Of a stretch of 64,000 nt of DNA, positions 17,227 to 26,686 are shown in pieces. The stretch is from CBDAKK01 sp965196605. GTDB lineage: Bacteria > Spirochaetota > Spirochaetia > WTKD01 > G963693115. The DNA is taken from assembly GCA_965196605.1 (NCBI GenBank), contig CBDAKK010000004.1, forward strand, positions 186,001-250,000, written 5' to 3'. The number at the start of each line of letters is the position of its first letter. The stretch's first letter is position 1. A model generated the notes under the pieces. That model saw only the letters and a list, made by a program, of their open reading frames with translations. It was not told the DNA's origin and did no database searches. Position numbers and translations under genes: made by a program.

Positions 17227-18684
17227 ATGAACAAGACTCAGTACGACCTTGTGGTGGTGGGTTCGCTCATAGCCTACTACGCGTCATAGTACAAGCTGCG
17301 CATATGCGTTATAGAAAAAAACTGTGACGTGGGCGCGGGGGCAACCAAGGCAAATTCCGGCATTATTCACGGTGGCTATGACGACAAGCCACATTCTGTA
17401 AAGGCGCAGTTTTGCCGTGCAGGCAACCGCATGTACCAAAAACTAGCTCAAGAATTGGGCTTTGGCATACAGTGGCGCGGCTCCTTGGTGCTTGCTTTTA
17501 ATGAGGAAGAACGCGTGCACTTGCAAGCCCTACAGCGCAATGGAGTGCAAAACGGCGTAGACGACACGCGCATCATTGAAAAAGACGAACTGCGCGAGCG
17601 TGAGAGCGAAGTTTCTGAAAAGGCTGTGTGCGCCCTGTACTGCCCCTCGGCAGCTACGGTTGCACCCTTTGAGGTGGCCTTTGCCGCTGCTGAGCAATCA
17701 GCACGATACGGCGCTGAGTACAAGCTTGAGGAGCAGGTGCTTGACCTGCATAAGGGCGCAGAGCACTTTAGCCTTGAAACCGACAAGGGGTGTTACAGCG
17801 CGCGTTTTGTGGTAAATGCCGCGGGGCTTTTTTCAGACGTCATAGCGCGCATGGTGGGCATAGACACGCCGAGCATTACTCCAAAAAAAGGCGAGTACCT
17901 TGTGTACGACAGAAGCGTCAAAAAAAGTATTAATCACATAATGTTTCAAACACCCACTAAGGCGGGCAAGGGAATTTTGGTAACGCCTACCTACGCGGGC
18001 AACATAATGATAGGGTCAAATGCCGTGCCAACGGGAGACCGAGAGGACTGCTCTGTAGACGTGGAGCGTCTTAAAGGCGTTATTGCAAGCGCCGCCTTAA
18101 GCGTGCCCTTTATAGCCGACATAGATATAAGCAAAATTATACGCGCATACGCGGGCTTGCGTGCAACAAGCAGCACGCGCGACTTTGTCATAGACACGCA
18201 GAGCGTGCCGCGCTTTGTGAGCTTTGTGGGCATACAAAGCCCCGGCTTGACTTCAGCACCCGCGCTTGGCCTACACGCCTTGCGCGCGCTAGAGGGGCAG
18301 GGGCTTGTGCTACAAAAACGCGAGCGCATTGCAAAACCGAGGGTCGGCATAGCCAATGTGCCGCGTCAAAGCTACATGAGCCCCAGCCAAGCCGCGCAGG
18401 CAGCCACACTGCCAGAGGGTGAACCTCAGCGCATTGTCTGCCGCTGCGAGCAGGTCTGCGAAGAAACCATCATGGACGCCCTTGCACGACCCGTACCACT
18501 TGTTTCACTTGACGCGGTAAAGCGCCGCACGCGTGCAGGCATGGGCGCTTGCCAAGGCGCATTTTGCGCACCGCGCGTGCGCGCCCTCATAGCACGCGCC
18601 TACACCATGCCCGCATCTGCAGTAACACAAGAGAGTACCAGAAACACACGCGAGATAAAGCACGCGCTTAAAAACGCGCGCTAA
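17227..18684 (+). pseudogene. GlpA-like FAD-dependent oxidoreductase, broken at its N-terminus
   Basis: From the ATG at 17227 (after a strong GGGAGG) the frame reads MNKTQYDLVVVG, as expected for the FAD-binding beta strand, but then SLIAYYAS and a TAG stop at 17287-17289. The GxGxxG cofactor motif is missing and about four residues are lost relative to the family. The same frame resumes with YKLRICVIEKNCDVGAGATKANSGIIHGGYD and stays open for about 450 residues, through an [2Fe-2S]-type C-terminal domain with CRCEQVC and MGACQGAFC. Such proteins resemble glycerol-3-phosphate dehydrogenase subunit A. Without the FAD site a product started downstream should be inactive. The last ~85 bases recur twice in the Kelch tandem array. 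A sequencing error cannot explain both defects easily. Confidence 0.85.
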
Positions 18685-18710
18685 CCTAAGGCTTTCTCTT
18701 TCTTCGCGGC

Positions 18711-19995
18711 CTATTGGGTGCCTTCCATCGCTACGCTTTGGTGCTCACAACGCCTTGAAAAACCTCCGCTGCCGTCTTTCTTTACTTCGTCCCATTTTTT
18801 GCCGTCTTGAGAAGCCCACACGTCGTTCTTGGCAGTGTCACAACTCTCTCGTCCGGCAATTACAAACATGGTGCCCCCTGCCACAAGTGCTTGGTGACGA
18901 CTGCGTTTACTAAACAGAGGAGTGGTTGTTACTACTTGTTCCCAGCTTGCGCCATTTATCGACTTCCATATTTCGTCATTGACGACAAGATAGTCTCCAG
19001 CTCCGCCTATGAGGTAGATGATACCGTCTTTTACGACCCCTTGATGACCAAAACGCTTAAAAAACAATGTGTTATTTGTAATTGCCGCGGCTTTATTTTT
19101 TGGAGTTACTTCCCGCCATGTCTTACCGCGGTCGGTGGACTTCCACACGTCGTTAAAGGAAGCATTAAAATTAACTATTAAATCTCCTGATTCCGCGCTT
19201 CCGCCTATGACATAGAGCTCATTTCCCTTAGCAAGCACTTCGTGATCTAAACGAGGCGCAAATCTATCAGAAGCATTTTTTTTGTGTGCCAACACCTCCT
19301 CCCATTCTGCACCATCTTTGGATTTCCATACATCGTTGAGGTTGTTACTTCCATCATTGCCTCCAATCAGGTATATATTACAATCATCCATAACCACTGC
19401 TTGGTGATACGCGCGCGCAGAAAACAATGTTTTATTTGCAACTGCCGCGGCTTTGGCTTTTTTATCTTTTGCTGAGTCTGCATCATGTGGAGTTACTTCT
19501 TGCCACGTCTTACCGCGGTCAGTGGACTTCCACACGTCGTTAAAGGTTTCGTCCGAGCTAATCTTGTCGTTAATAGAATTCATGCCACCAATGAGGTAGA
19601 TATCATTGCCTCGGGCTACTACTTGATGGGCACTGCGTGCGGAAAACAATGTTCCATTTGTAACTGCCGCGGCTTTATCTTTTGGAGTTACTTCCCGCCA
19701 CGTCTTACCGCGGTCAGTGGACGTCCATACATCGTTATAGTATATATAGTTGCCTGAGAACTTACTCCCATCACGTCCGCCTATGAGAAGCAGGGTGAAT
19801 GCTTTAGTGGTGTTTTGGGCAACATTATTAGCGCAAGCCTTATTCTTAGTGCCACCGCCACCTGTCTGGTCACCGTCATTTTGTTCAACTAGGGGGGGGG
19901 GCGTCCCCACACTGCAGCACAACAAACAACGTCACACTAAAAACCACCATATATAATCCCAAGAAAATGCTTTTGCCTATAAATTTACACACCAT
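18711..19995 (-). CDS. Kelch-repeat lipoprotein copy 1, phase OFF (G10 tract)
   Basis: From the ATG at 19995 the leader encodes the same signal peptide as copy 2, but the C-run (G10 on the plus strand, 19892-19901) shifts the frame and gives a TGA a few codons later. Beyond the tract the Kelch frame is open to 18711: a Gly/Asp-rich linker and six repeats of the form DVWKSTDRGKTWREVTP...FSARSAHQVVARGNDIYLIGG. Loss of one G would restore a full lipoprotein. A TTG start at 19925 in the Kelch frame would give a product without a signal peptide. Apart from the tract this copy is intact, so I treat it as switched off rather than dead. Confidence 0.85.
19892..19901. repeat. poly-G tract of Kelch copy 1 (G10, out of frame)
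   Basis: Ten G on the plus strand sit about 33 codons inside the gene, directly after the lipobox cysteine codon. Ten gives a frameshift; nine, as in copy 2, keeps the frame. Confidence 0.9.
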
Positions 19996-20002
19996 GCATT
20001 TT

Positions 20003-20030
20003 ATTATACACAAATGTAATTTTTAAGCAA
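20003..20030 (-). promoter_or_regulatory. promoter of Kelch copy 1 (TTGCTT-N16-TATAAT), near-leaderless
   Basis: On the minus strand TTGCTT, a 16-base spacer and TATAAT lie only seven bases before the ATG. No Shine-Dalgarno is possible between them, so the transcript probably starts at or next to the ATG. Same arrangement at copies 2 and 3. Confidence 0.65.
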
Positions 20031-20117
20031 CATTACGAAAAGCTTTTTTAAAGCTTGCGCGCGCTTACGCGAATTTTACGCTACTGTATTATGCTTATTT
20101 CCACGTCTACGTGGCTA

Positions 20118-20210
20118 AAGCGCGCCTACACCATGCCCGCATCTGCAGTAACACAAGAGAGCACCAGAAACACACGCGAGATAAAGCACGCGCTTAAAAA
20201 CGCGCATTAA
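20118..20210 (+). pseudogene. duplicated 3' tail of the FAD oxidoreductase gene (first inner copy)
   Basis: From TACACCATGCCCGCATC onward the sequence repeats the last codons of the gene ending at 18684, with two substitutions, and keeps its stop region (GCGCATTAA). It is joined to the tail of the CDF gene and has no start. It marks the amplification joint. Confidence 0.85.
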
Positions 20211-20236
20211 CCTAAGGCTTTCTCTTTCTTCGCAGC

Positions 20237-21469
20237 CTATTGGGTGCCCTTCATTGCTACGCTTTGGTGCTCACAACGCTTTGAAAAACCTCCGCTGCTG
20301 CCGTCTTTCTTTACTTCATCCCATTTTTTGCCATCTTGAGAAGCCCACACGTCGTTCTTGACATCGCCACAATCCTCTCGTCCTGCAATTACAAACATGG
20401 TGCCCCCTGCCACAAGTGCTTGGTGACGATTGCGTGCACTAAACACAGAAGTGGTTGTTACCTGCTCCCAGCTTGTACCATTTTTCGACTTCCATATGTC
20501 ATTATTGCTGTTATTATAGCCCACAGCCCCAGCCACAAGGTAGATGATACCGTCTTTTACCACTGCTTGATGGCCAAAACGATCAGAAAACAATTGTCCA
20601 CCTTTAGGAGTTACTTTCTGCCATGTCTTACCATCCTTGGTGGACTTCCACACGTCGTTAAGAGCATTTTCCCCGTAAACTATACTTGACGTTTTTGTAC
20701 TTCCGCCTATAACATAGAGTTCACTTCCCTTAGCAAGCACTTCGTGATCATAGCGAGGAACAAATCTATCAGAAGCATCGTGTGCCAACACCTCCTCCCA
20801 TTTTGCACCATCTTGGGACTTCCATACATCGTTGAGGTTGTTACTTCCATCATTGCCTCCAATCAGGTATATATTACAATCCTCCATAACCACTGCTTGG
20901 TGATACGCGCGCGCAGAAAACAATGTTTTATTTGTAACTGCCGCGACTTTATCTGTGGGAGTTACTTCTTGCCACGTCTTACCACGGTCGGCGGACTTCC
21001 ACACGTCGTTAAAGGTTTCGTCCGAGCTAACACTTGAGTCAATAGAATTCATGCCACCAATGAGGTAGATATCATTGCCCCGGGCTACTACTTGATGGGC
21101 ACTGCGTGCGGAAAACAATGTTTTATTTGTAACTGCCGCGGCTTTGGCTGCCTTATCTCTGGGAGTTACTTCCTGCCACGTTTTACCGTCGGTGGACTTC
21201 CATACATCGTTATAGTATGTAAAATTACTTCCAAGGTTCTTCCCACCACGTCCGCCTATAAGAAGCAGGGTGAATGCTTTAGTGGTGTTTTGGGCAACAT
21301 TATTAGCGCAAGCCTTATTCTTAGTGCCACCGCCACCTTTCTGGTCGCCGTCATTTTGTTCAACTAGGGGGGGGGCGTCCCCACACTGCAGCACAACAAA
21401 CAACGTCACACTAAAAACCACCATATATAATCCCAAGAAAATGCTTTTGCCTATAAATTTACACACCAT
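20237..21469 (-). CDS. Kelch-repeat lipoprotein copy 2, phase ON (G9 tract)
   Basis: A 410-residue predicted lipoprotein. A signal peptide (MVCKFIGKSIFLGLYMVVFSV) ends in a lipobox-like FVVLQC with Cys29, followed by APPLVEQNDGDQ and a low-complexity linker. Six Kelch blades follow, each with DVWKS...GKTWQEVTP and HQxVxxxxxIYLIGG. The chain ends RCEHQSVAMKGTQ, and the missing last strand is supplied by AFTLLLIGG at the N-terminal side, a usual way to close a beta-propeller. The likely place is the outer face of a membrane, binding a protein or glycan partner; no enzyme motif is seen. The C9 run in the gene keeps signal peptide and propeller in frame, the only such copy of three. Confidence 0.88.
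   Translation of the reverse strand: MVCKFIGKSIFLGLYMVVFSVTLFVVLQCGDAPPLVEQNDGDQKGGGGTKNKACANNVAQNTTKAFTLLLIGGRGGKNLGSNFTYYNDVWKSTDGKTWQEVTPRDKAAKAAAVTNKTLFSARSAHQVVARGNDIYLIGGMNSIDSSVSSDETFNDVWKSADRGKTWQEVTPTDKVAAVTNKTLFSARAYHQAVVMEDCNIYLIGGNDGSNNLNDVWKSQDGAKWEEVLAHDASDRFVPRYDHEVLAKGSELYVIGGSTKTSSIVYGENALNDVWKSTKDGKTWQKVTPKGGQLFSDRFGHQAVVKDGIIYLVAGAVGYNNSNNDIWKSKNGTSWEQVTTTSVFSARNRHQALVAGGTMFVIAGREDCGDVKNDVWASQDGKKWDEVKKDGSSGGFSKRCEHQSVAMKGTQ
21367..21375. repeat. poly-G tract of Kelch copy 2 (G9, in frame)
   Basis: Nine G on the plus strand encode, on the minus strand, the Ala-Pro-Pro-Leu that follows the lipobox Cys-Gly-Asp. The length is one less than in copies 1 and 3. Confidence 0.9.
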
Positions 21470-21476
21470 GCATTTT

Positions 21477-21504
21477 ATTATACACAAATGTAATTTTTAA
21501 GCAA
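21477..21504 (-). promoter_or_regulatory. promoter of Kelch copy 2 (TTGCTT-N16-TATAAT), near-leaderless
   Basis: TTGCTT at 21499-21504 and TATAAT at 21477-21482 (minus strand) are 16 bases apart. The ATG at 21469 follows the -10 box by seven bases with no ribosome-binding site. Confidence 0.65.
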
Positions 21505-21596
21505 CATTGCGAAAAGTTTTTTTTAAAGCTTGCGCGCGCTTACGCGAGTTTTACGCTACTCTATTATGCTTATTTCCACGTCTACGTGGCTAAAGC

Positions 21597-21685
21597 GCGC
21601 CTACACCATGCCCGCATCTGCAGTAACACAAGAGAGTACCAGAAACACACGCGAGATAAAGCACGCGCTTAAAAACGCGCGCTAA
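21597..21685 (+). pseudogene. duplicated 3' tail of the FAD oxidoreductase gene (second inner copy)
   Basis: The same tail as at 18601-18684, again fused to the CDF-gene tail at AAGCGCGCCT and running into the end of Kelch copy 3. It is identical to the parent over the visible stretch up to the GCGCGCTAA stop. Confidence 0.85.
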
Positions 21686-21711
21686 CCTAAGGCTTTCTCT
21701 TTCTTCGCGGC

Positions 21712-22969
21712 CTATTGGGTGCCTTTCATTGCTACGCTTTGGTGCTCACAGCGCTTTGAAAAACCATTGTTGTTGTTCTTTTTTACTTCACCCCACTTTA
21801 TTCCGTCTTGAGAAGCCCACACGTCGTTCTTGGGCCAGTCACAAGCCTCTCGTCACGCAATTACAAACATGGTGCCCCCTGCCACAAGTGCTTGGTGACG
21901 ATTGCGTTTACTAAACGAAGTCGTCGTTATCTGCTCCCAGCTTGCACCATTTGTCGACTTCCAAATTTCAGACTTGCCATGGCCAAAGCTGTACTTATGA
22001 CCTCCGCCTATGAGGTAGATGATACCGTCTTTTACCACCCCTTGATGACCATAACGCTTAGAAAACAATGTTCCATTTTTAACTGCCGCGGCTTTATCTT
22101 TTGGAGTTACTTCCCGCCATGTCTTACCATCCTTGGTGGACTTCCACACGTCGTTAAGAGCATTTCCCCCATAAACTATATTTGGCGTTTCTCTACTTCC
22201 GCCTATGACATAGAGTTCACTTCCCTTAGCAAGTACTTCGTGATCATAGCGAGGAACAAATCTATCAGAAGCAGTTTTGTCGTGTTTCAACACTCGCTCC
22301 CACGTTGCACCATCTTTTGACTTCCATACATCGTTGAGGTTGTTACTTCCATCATTGCCTCCAATCAGGTATATATTACAATCATCCATAACCACTGCTT
22401 GGTGATGCGCGCGCGCAGAAAACAATGTTTTATTTGCAACTGCCGCGGCTTTATCTTTTGGAGTTATTTCCTGCCACGTCTTACCGCGGTCAGTGGACTT
22501 CCACACGTCGTTAAAGGTTTCGTTCGAGCTAATCTTGTCATCAATAGAATTCATGCCACCAATGAGGTAGATATCATTGCCGCAGGCTACTACTTGATGA
22601 GCACTGCGTGCAGAAAACAATTTCCTATCTTTAACTGCCTTATCTTTGGCTTTTTTATCCTTTGCTGAGTCTGCATCATGTGGAGTTACTTCCTGCCACG
22701 TCTCACCACGGTCGGTGGACTTCCATACATCATTGTAGTATATATTATTGCCAGGTATCGTGAACCCATCACGTCCGCCTATGAGAAGCAGGGTGAATGT
22801 TTTAGTGTCACCACCACCTTTTTTGCCATCGCCACCTGTCTGGTCGCCGTCATTTTGTTCAACTAGGGGGGGGGGCGTCCCCACACTGCAGCACAACAAA
22901 CAACGTCACACTAAAAACCACCATATATAATCCCAAGAAAATGCTTTTGCCTATAAATTTACACATCAT
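21712..22969 (-). pseudogene. Kelch-repeat lipoprotein copy 3, phase OFF (G10) and with a nonsense codon
   Basis: The leader from ATG 22969 encodes the same signal peptide (MMCKF...). A ten-base C-run shifts the frame as in copy 1. In addition the glycine codon GGA of the last IAGRE motif is TGA (21853-21855), so the Kelch frame stops about 47 residues early; the remainder (NDVWASQDG, then GFSKRCEHQSVAMKGTQ) is still readable to 21712. The linker is shorter than in copies 1 and 2. Even if the tract changed to G9, the propeller would lack its last blade, unless recombination with another copy repaired it. Confidence 0.85.
22866..22875. repeat. poly-G tract of Kelch copy 3 (G10, out of frame)
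   Basis: Ten G on the plus strand at the same codon position as in the other copies. Confidence 0.9.
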
Positions 22970-22976
22970 GTGTTTT

Positions 22977-23004
22977 ATTATACACAAATGTAATTTTTAA
23001 GCAA
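22977..23004 (-). promoter_or_regulatory. promoter of Kelch copy 3 (TTGCTT-N16-TATAAT), near-leaderless
   Basis: Same spacing as copies 1 and 2. ATG 22969 begins seven bases after the -10 box. Confidence 0.6.
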
Positions 23005-23054
23005 TATTACAAAAGTTTTTTTTAAAGCTTGCGCGCGCTTACGCGAATTTTACG

Positions 23055-23969
23055 CTACTCTATTATGCTTATTTCCACGTCTACGTGGCTAAAGCGCGCC
23101 TCTAGTTCTTGCACTATATTTTGCTTAATTGCGCTTAAAGCAGAAACTTCAACTACTTGTTCTAAAGGGGTGAGACGAAGGTACACCATGTACTGACTAC
23201 CCGACTTTGAGACGTAGTGCTCAGCAAGTGAAAAACTGCGGGGCAAGTGTGTATGAACGCTTTTGATGATGTGCTGCATGTCGTCTTTGTTTTGTAGGCT
23301 ACCACCAACAAGCTCAATAAAAGAATGACGGAGTAAGGAAAACGGCATGCGTATGAAAAACAGCCCTATGGCTAAAACCATAATGCTGTCGCCAATGTAC
23401 CACAAAAACCCAAGCGCGCCGTCTCGAGAAACAAACCCAATGAGTAAAAATACAATGCCTATGCCAAAGGAAATAACCCCATCAAGCACGCCGCTTGTAG
23501 CGTCAGCATGTAATAGCACGCTTCTGCCTCCTGCTTTTTTATTCATGATGCGGTAGAACCATGCAAGTAAAAAACAGGTCATGCCCATGACAATGCTGTA
23601 TATGAGAATGGGACCGGGCTCTATTGCATCGACGGGTTTGCCTCTGAAAAAAGTAATGAGCTTTGTTATGTTTTCACTACCAGCAAAAATAATTAAACCG
23701 AGCATGAGAAAGGCCTTAAAGAGCGAATAGAGCGATTCAAAAAAAAACAAGCCCAAAGGAAAAACTTCTGTACGCTGGTGTTTTATGCGAATTATGAGAA
23801 CACCGATTAAACATGTGAGTACAGCAATAAAGGAAAAATTGCCATCAAGCAAAATAGCCTGAGAGCCCGTAAGGTAAAACACATACCAGCCGCAACATGC
23901 CATAAATAAGTTAACAAATGCGCCAACAAATAAGGCTTGTTTCTCTATAGCTTCACGTGCTTGTTTCAC
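23055..23969 (-). CDS. cation diffusion facilitator (CDF) family transporter
   Basis: A 304-residue inner-membrane protein with about six transmembrane segments, exporting divalent metal ions such as Zn2+, Fe2+ or Mn2+ in exchange for protons. The signature region LTGSQAILLDGNFSFIAVLTCLIGV sits in TM2 (a Gly-x-Phe-Ser pattern in place of the usual D-G-x-x-S-x-x-D), and LLHADATSGVLDGVISFGIGIVFLL is the HxxxD-type TM5 motif. A cytoplasmic C-terminal domain follows. The GTG at 23969 is chosen because AGGAG lies nine bases ahead; a longer frame to 24065 runs into repeat DNA. Its last 15 codons are duplicated in the Kelch array joints. The Kelch 3 promoter lies inside its 3' end region. Confidence 0.85.
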   Translation of the reverse strand: MKQAREAIEKQALFVGAFVNLFMACCGWYVFYLTGSQAILLDGNFSFIAVLTCLIGVLIIRIKHQRTEVFPLGLFFFESLYSLFKAFLMLGLIIFAGSENITKLITFFRGKPVDAIEPGPILIYSIVMGMTCFLLAWFYRIMNKKAGGRSVLLHADATSGVLDGVISFGIGIVFLLIGFVSRDGALGFLWYIGDSIMVLAIGLFFIRMPFSLLRHSFIELVGGSLQNKDDMQHIIKSVHTHLPRSFSLAEHYVSKSGSQYMVYLRLTPLEQVVEVSALSAIKQNIVQELEARFSHVDVEISIIE

Positions 23970-24004
23970 AGTTTTTTTCTCCTGTGTACCATTGTACAAA
24001 ATAT

Positions 24005-24640
24005 TGTGTAGTGGTGCGGGGGGCACGCCCCCACACCCCCGTTGGGTAAGACGCGGTATTTGCACATGCAGTGCGGCGCAGTGTCACATGCCGTGGGATA
24101 AGATGTCAGCCTTTGCTGCTAAGCAGCCGCTTTAAATACGCTATCTATTCGGATAGCCGTACTTTCTTTCTCTTTTTAACATCCCTGTCAGCCCATGCGT
24201 ACCATCCATGGCAGTCTATGCGTCCCGTCCATGGGACGACTGTCGCGCGTTCGCGCTCCCGACTTTTCTTTCTTTGGTGCTTTTTAATACTTGCGCACAG
24301 TATCTAGGTTATTACTGCTTTAGCACACAGGATGTTTTTTTCTTTTCTTTGGTTCTTTTCTTTTCTTTTTTTGCGTCCTCAAAAAAAGAAAAGAAAGAAC
24401 GGCCATCCGAGGTGTCATCATAATACAACTTGCTGCTTGGCAACAGAAAGCATCAGTCTTAGCCCACTGCAAGTGATATTACAGTTAATGTCTTGGCAAC
24501 AAATAGCATGAGCACACTGCGTAAGCAGAATACACACGGCGTATAGCCTACTCGCGCGTAGCGTAGAACCCGCGTGATACTCCACGGGGGTGTGGGGGGA
24601 TACTCCCCAAATAACCCTATTATATATATGTGGTACAATT
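24005..24640. repeat. intergenic repeat mosaic 2
   Basis: No gene is supported in this stretch between the CDF gene and gyrB. It contains GC hairpins (near 24020-24035 and a GTGTGGGGGGATACTCCCC near 24588-24608), a long pyrimidine/purine inverted repeat at 24352-24400 with loop CGTCCT, the TAGCACACAGGATG segment, and CCATGG palindromes around 24205-24235. All of these recur in the other mosaics. Confidence 0.8.
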
Positions 24641-24648
24641 AAAAACAT

Positions 24649-26613
24649 ATGGACACCCAAAATTATTCGGCTCAACAAATACAAATTCAGGAGGGACTGG
24701 AGGCTGTTAGAAAGCGTCCGGGCATGTATATTGGCTCGGTGGATTCTGATGGATTGCACCATCTTATCTATGAGATTGTGGACAATGCAATAGACGAGGC
24801 GCTTGCCGGGCATTGTGATGATATTTCTGTTATTTTACGTGAAAACGGTAGCGTAACCATAGAAGACAACGGTAGGGGTATTCCCATAGACGTGCACAGC
24901 GACGGAAAAAGCGCGCTTGAAATTGTTATGACCAAGCTGCACGCTGGTGGTAAGTTTTCTAAAGACGCATACAAAATATCCGGGGGGCTTCACGGTGTGG
25001 GTTGCGCTGTGGTCAATGCGCTTTCCTCATGGTGCACCGTGAGTGTTTTTAGGGACAAAAAAAAGTACACGCAACGCTATGAACGCGGGGCGGTACTCGG
25101 AGGCATTGAAGCGGCAGACGACCCCGGGCAAGCGCACACCGGTACGCGCGTTGATTTTTTGCCCGACGCCGAAATTTTTAAGGAAACGCAATCGTTTATT
25201 CGCTCTAACCTCGCACACCGCTTGCGTGAAATGGCCTTTTTGGTAAAAAACGTGCGCATCACTTTGTGTGACGAGCGTGAAAAAAACCCTGAGAGCGGTG
25301 AAGTTATAACGGAGACTTTTTTTTCAAAAAACGGCATTCAAGACTTTTTGTCGGTGCTGCGTAAAGAACACAAAACCATAATAAAGGAAATTCCGCTTTT
25401 TGAAACCGAGAAAGAAGGTGTTGCACTTGAGTTTGCGTTTAACTACTTGGTAAACGGTCAGGAGAGCACCATACTTTCTTTTGTAAACAGCATAAACACG
25501 CGTGAGGGTGGCACCCACCTTGAGGGCTTTCGCGCAGCATTTACCCGCACCATCAACAAGCATTTTAAGCACAATGAGCGCCTCTCTCGGCAGCTGAAAG
25601 AAAACTTACAAGGCGTAGATGTGCAAGCGGGCCTTGTGGCGGTGCTTTCGCTCAAAGTGCCCGAGCCTACGTTTTCAGGACAAACAAAAACCAAGTTGAG
25701 CAACTCCGAAGTGCGGGGCATTGTGGACTCGCTTTTGAGTGAAGCCCTTTCCATATTTTTAGACCACCACCCCGCAGAGACGCAAAAAATATTGGAGAAA
25801 TGCGTGCAATCGGCAAAAGCGCGCATAGAGGGACAAAAGGCCTACGAAACCACCTTGCGAAAAACGCCGCTGGGTAGCTCATCACTTCCGGGCAAACTGA
25901 GCGACTGTTCTGAAAAAGATCCCTCAAAGACTGAAATATTCTTGGTAGAGGGAGACTCTGCGGGGGGAACGGCCAAGTCAGGGCGGGATAGAACGATACA
26001 GGCTATTTTGCCGCTTTTTGGTAAGCCCACCAATGTGGAGAAAATGCAGGAAGACATGGTGAAAATTACCACCAGCCCTAAGCTGCAGCCCATTATTGCC
26101 GCCTTAGGCGCGGGCGTGGGGGAAAACTTTAACCTTACAAAACTGCGCTACCACAAGGTCATTATCATGGCAGACGCCGATGTGGACGGCTCACATATCA
26201 GAACGCTGTATTTGACCTTCTTTTTCCGCTACATGCGCCCCCTCATTGAAAACGGACACATCTACCTTGCCATGCCACCTCTGTACTTGGTTATGTGGGG
26301 ACGCGGCAAAAACCAAACGCGGCGCTTTGCTTTTGACGACACGGAATTACAAACAACCATTGATGCGCTAGAGCAAGAAGGGATAGCGCGGGATAAGGTT
26401 ACCATACGCCGTCACAAGGGGCTTGGGGAAATGTCAGACGATGAACTGCGGGTTTCAACCATGGATCCAAGCTTGCGCCGCATTATGCAGGTTTCGTTAG
26501 ATAACGCGCTGGAAGCAGCGGAAACCTTCTCTTTGCTCTTGGGTGAAGAGGTTGGCCCGCGCCGCGAATTTATAGAAGAAAACGCACTTAAAGTTGCAAA
26601 CTTAGACGTGTAA
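24649..26613 (+). CDS. gyrB: DNA gyrase subunit B
   Basis: A 654-residue ATPase subunit of DNA gyrase, which with GyrA introduces negative supercoils. The GHKL ATPase fold shows EIVDNAIDEALAGHC, VEDNGRGIP-type IEDNGRGIPIDVH, GGKFSKDAYKISGGLHGVG (ATP lid) and QTKTKLSNSEV. The Toprim part has EGDSAGGTAKSGRDRTIQA and the metal-binding DADVDGSHIRTL. It has the short Gram-positive-like form without the E. coli C-terminal insert. No Shine-Dalgarno precedes the ATG; instead TACAAT ends nine bases before it, so the mRNA may be nearly leaderless. gyrA follows after 73 bases. Confidence 0.97.
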   Translation: MDTQNYSAQQIQIQEGLEAVRKRPGMYIGSVDSDGLHHLIYEIVDNAIDEALAGHCDDISVILRENGSVTIEDNGRGIPIDVHSDGKSALEIVMTKLHAGGKFSKDAYKISGGLHGVGCAVVNALSSWCTVSVFRDKKKYTQRYERGAVLGGIEAADDPGQAHTGTRVDFLPDAEIFKETQSFIRSNLAHRLREMAFLVKNVRITLCDEREKNPESGEVITETFFSKNGIQDFLSVLRKEHKTIIKEIPLFETEKEGVALEFAFNYLVNGQESTILSFVNSINTREGGTHLEGFRAAFTRTINKHFKHNERLSRQLKENLQGVDVQAGLVAVLSLKVPEPTFSGQTKTKLSNSEVRGIVDSLLSEALSIFLDHHPAETQKILEKCVQSAKARIEGQKAYETTLRKTPLGSSSLPGKLSDCSEKDPSKTEIFLVEGDSAGGTAKSGRDRTIQAILPLFGKPTNVEKMQEDMVKITTSPKLQPIIAALGAGVGENFNLTKLRYHKVIIMADADVDGSHIRTLYLTFFFRYMRPLIENGHIYLAMPPLYLVMWGRGKNQTRRFAFDDTELQTTIDALEQEGIARDKVTIRRHKGLGEMSDDELRVSTMDPSLRRIMQVSLDNALEAAETFSLLLGEEVGPRREFIEENALKVANLDV

Positions 26614-26686
26614 GTGACGAGTTTAAACTTACAAAACATAAACTCAAGCTCAACAAATCAACATATTTAGATATAAGGATATATTT

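Larger units (their letters stand above)
18601..23100. repeat. tandem triplication of the Kelch lipoprotein locus (units ~1.5 kb)
   Basis: Three head-to-tail units start at 18601, 20127 and 21602 and end at 23100 (lengths about 1,526, 1,475 and 1,499). Each has the last ~84 bases of the FAD oxidoreductase gene, a Kelch gene, its promoter, and the last ~45 codon-bearing bases of the CDF transporter gene. At the two inner joints the CDF tail (ending AAGCGCGCCT) runs directly into the oxidoreductase tail (starting CGCGCCTACACC). The shared CGCGCCT at both original sites suggests a microhomology-mediated duplication followed by unequal crossing over. Confidence 0.93.
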
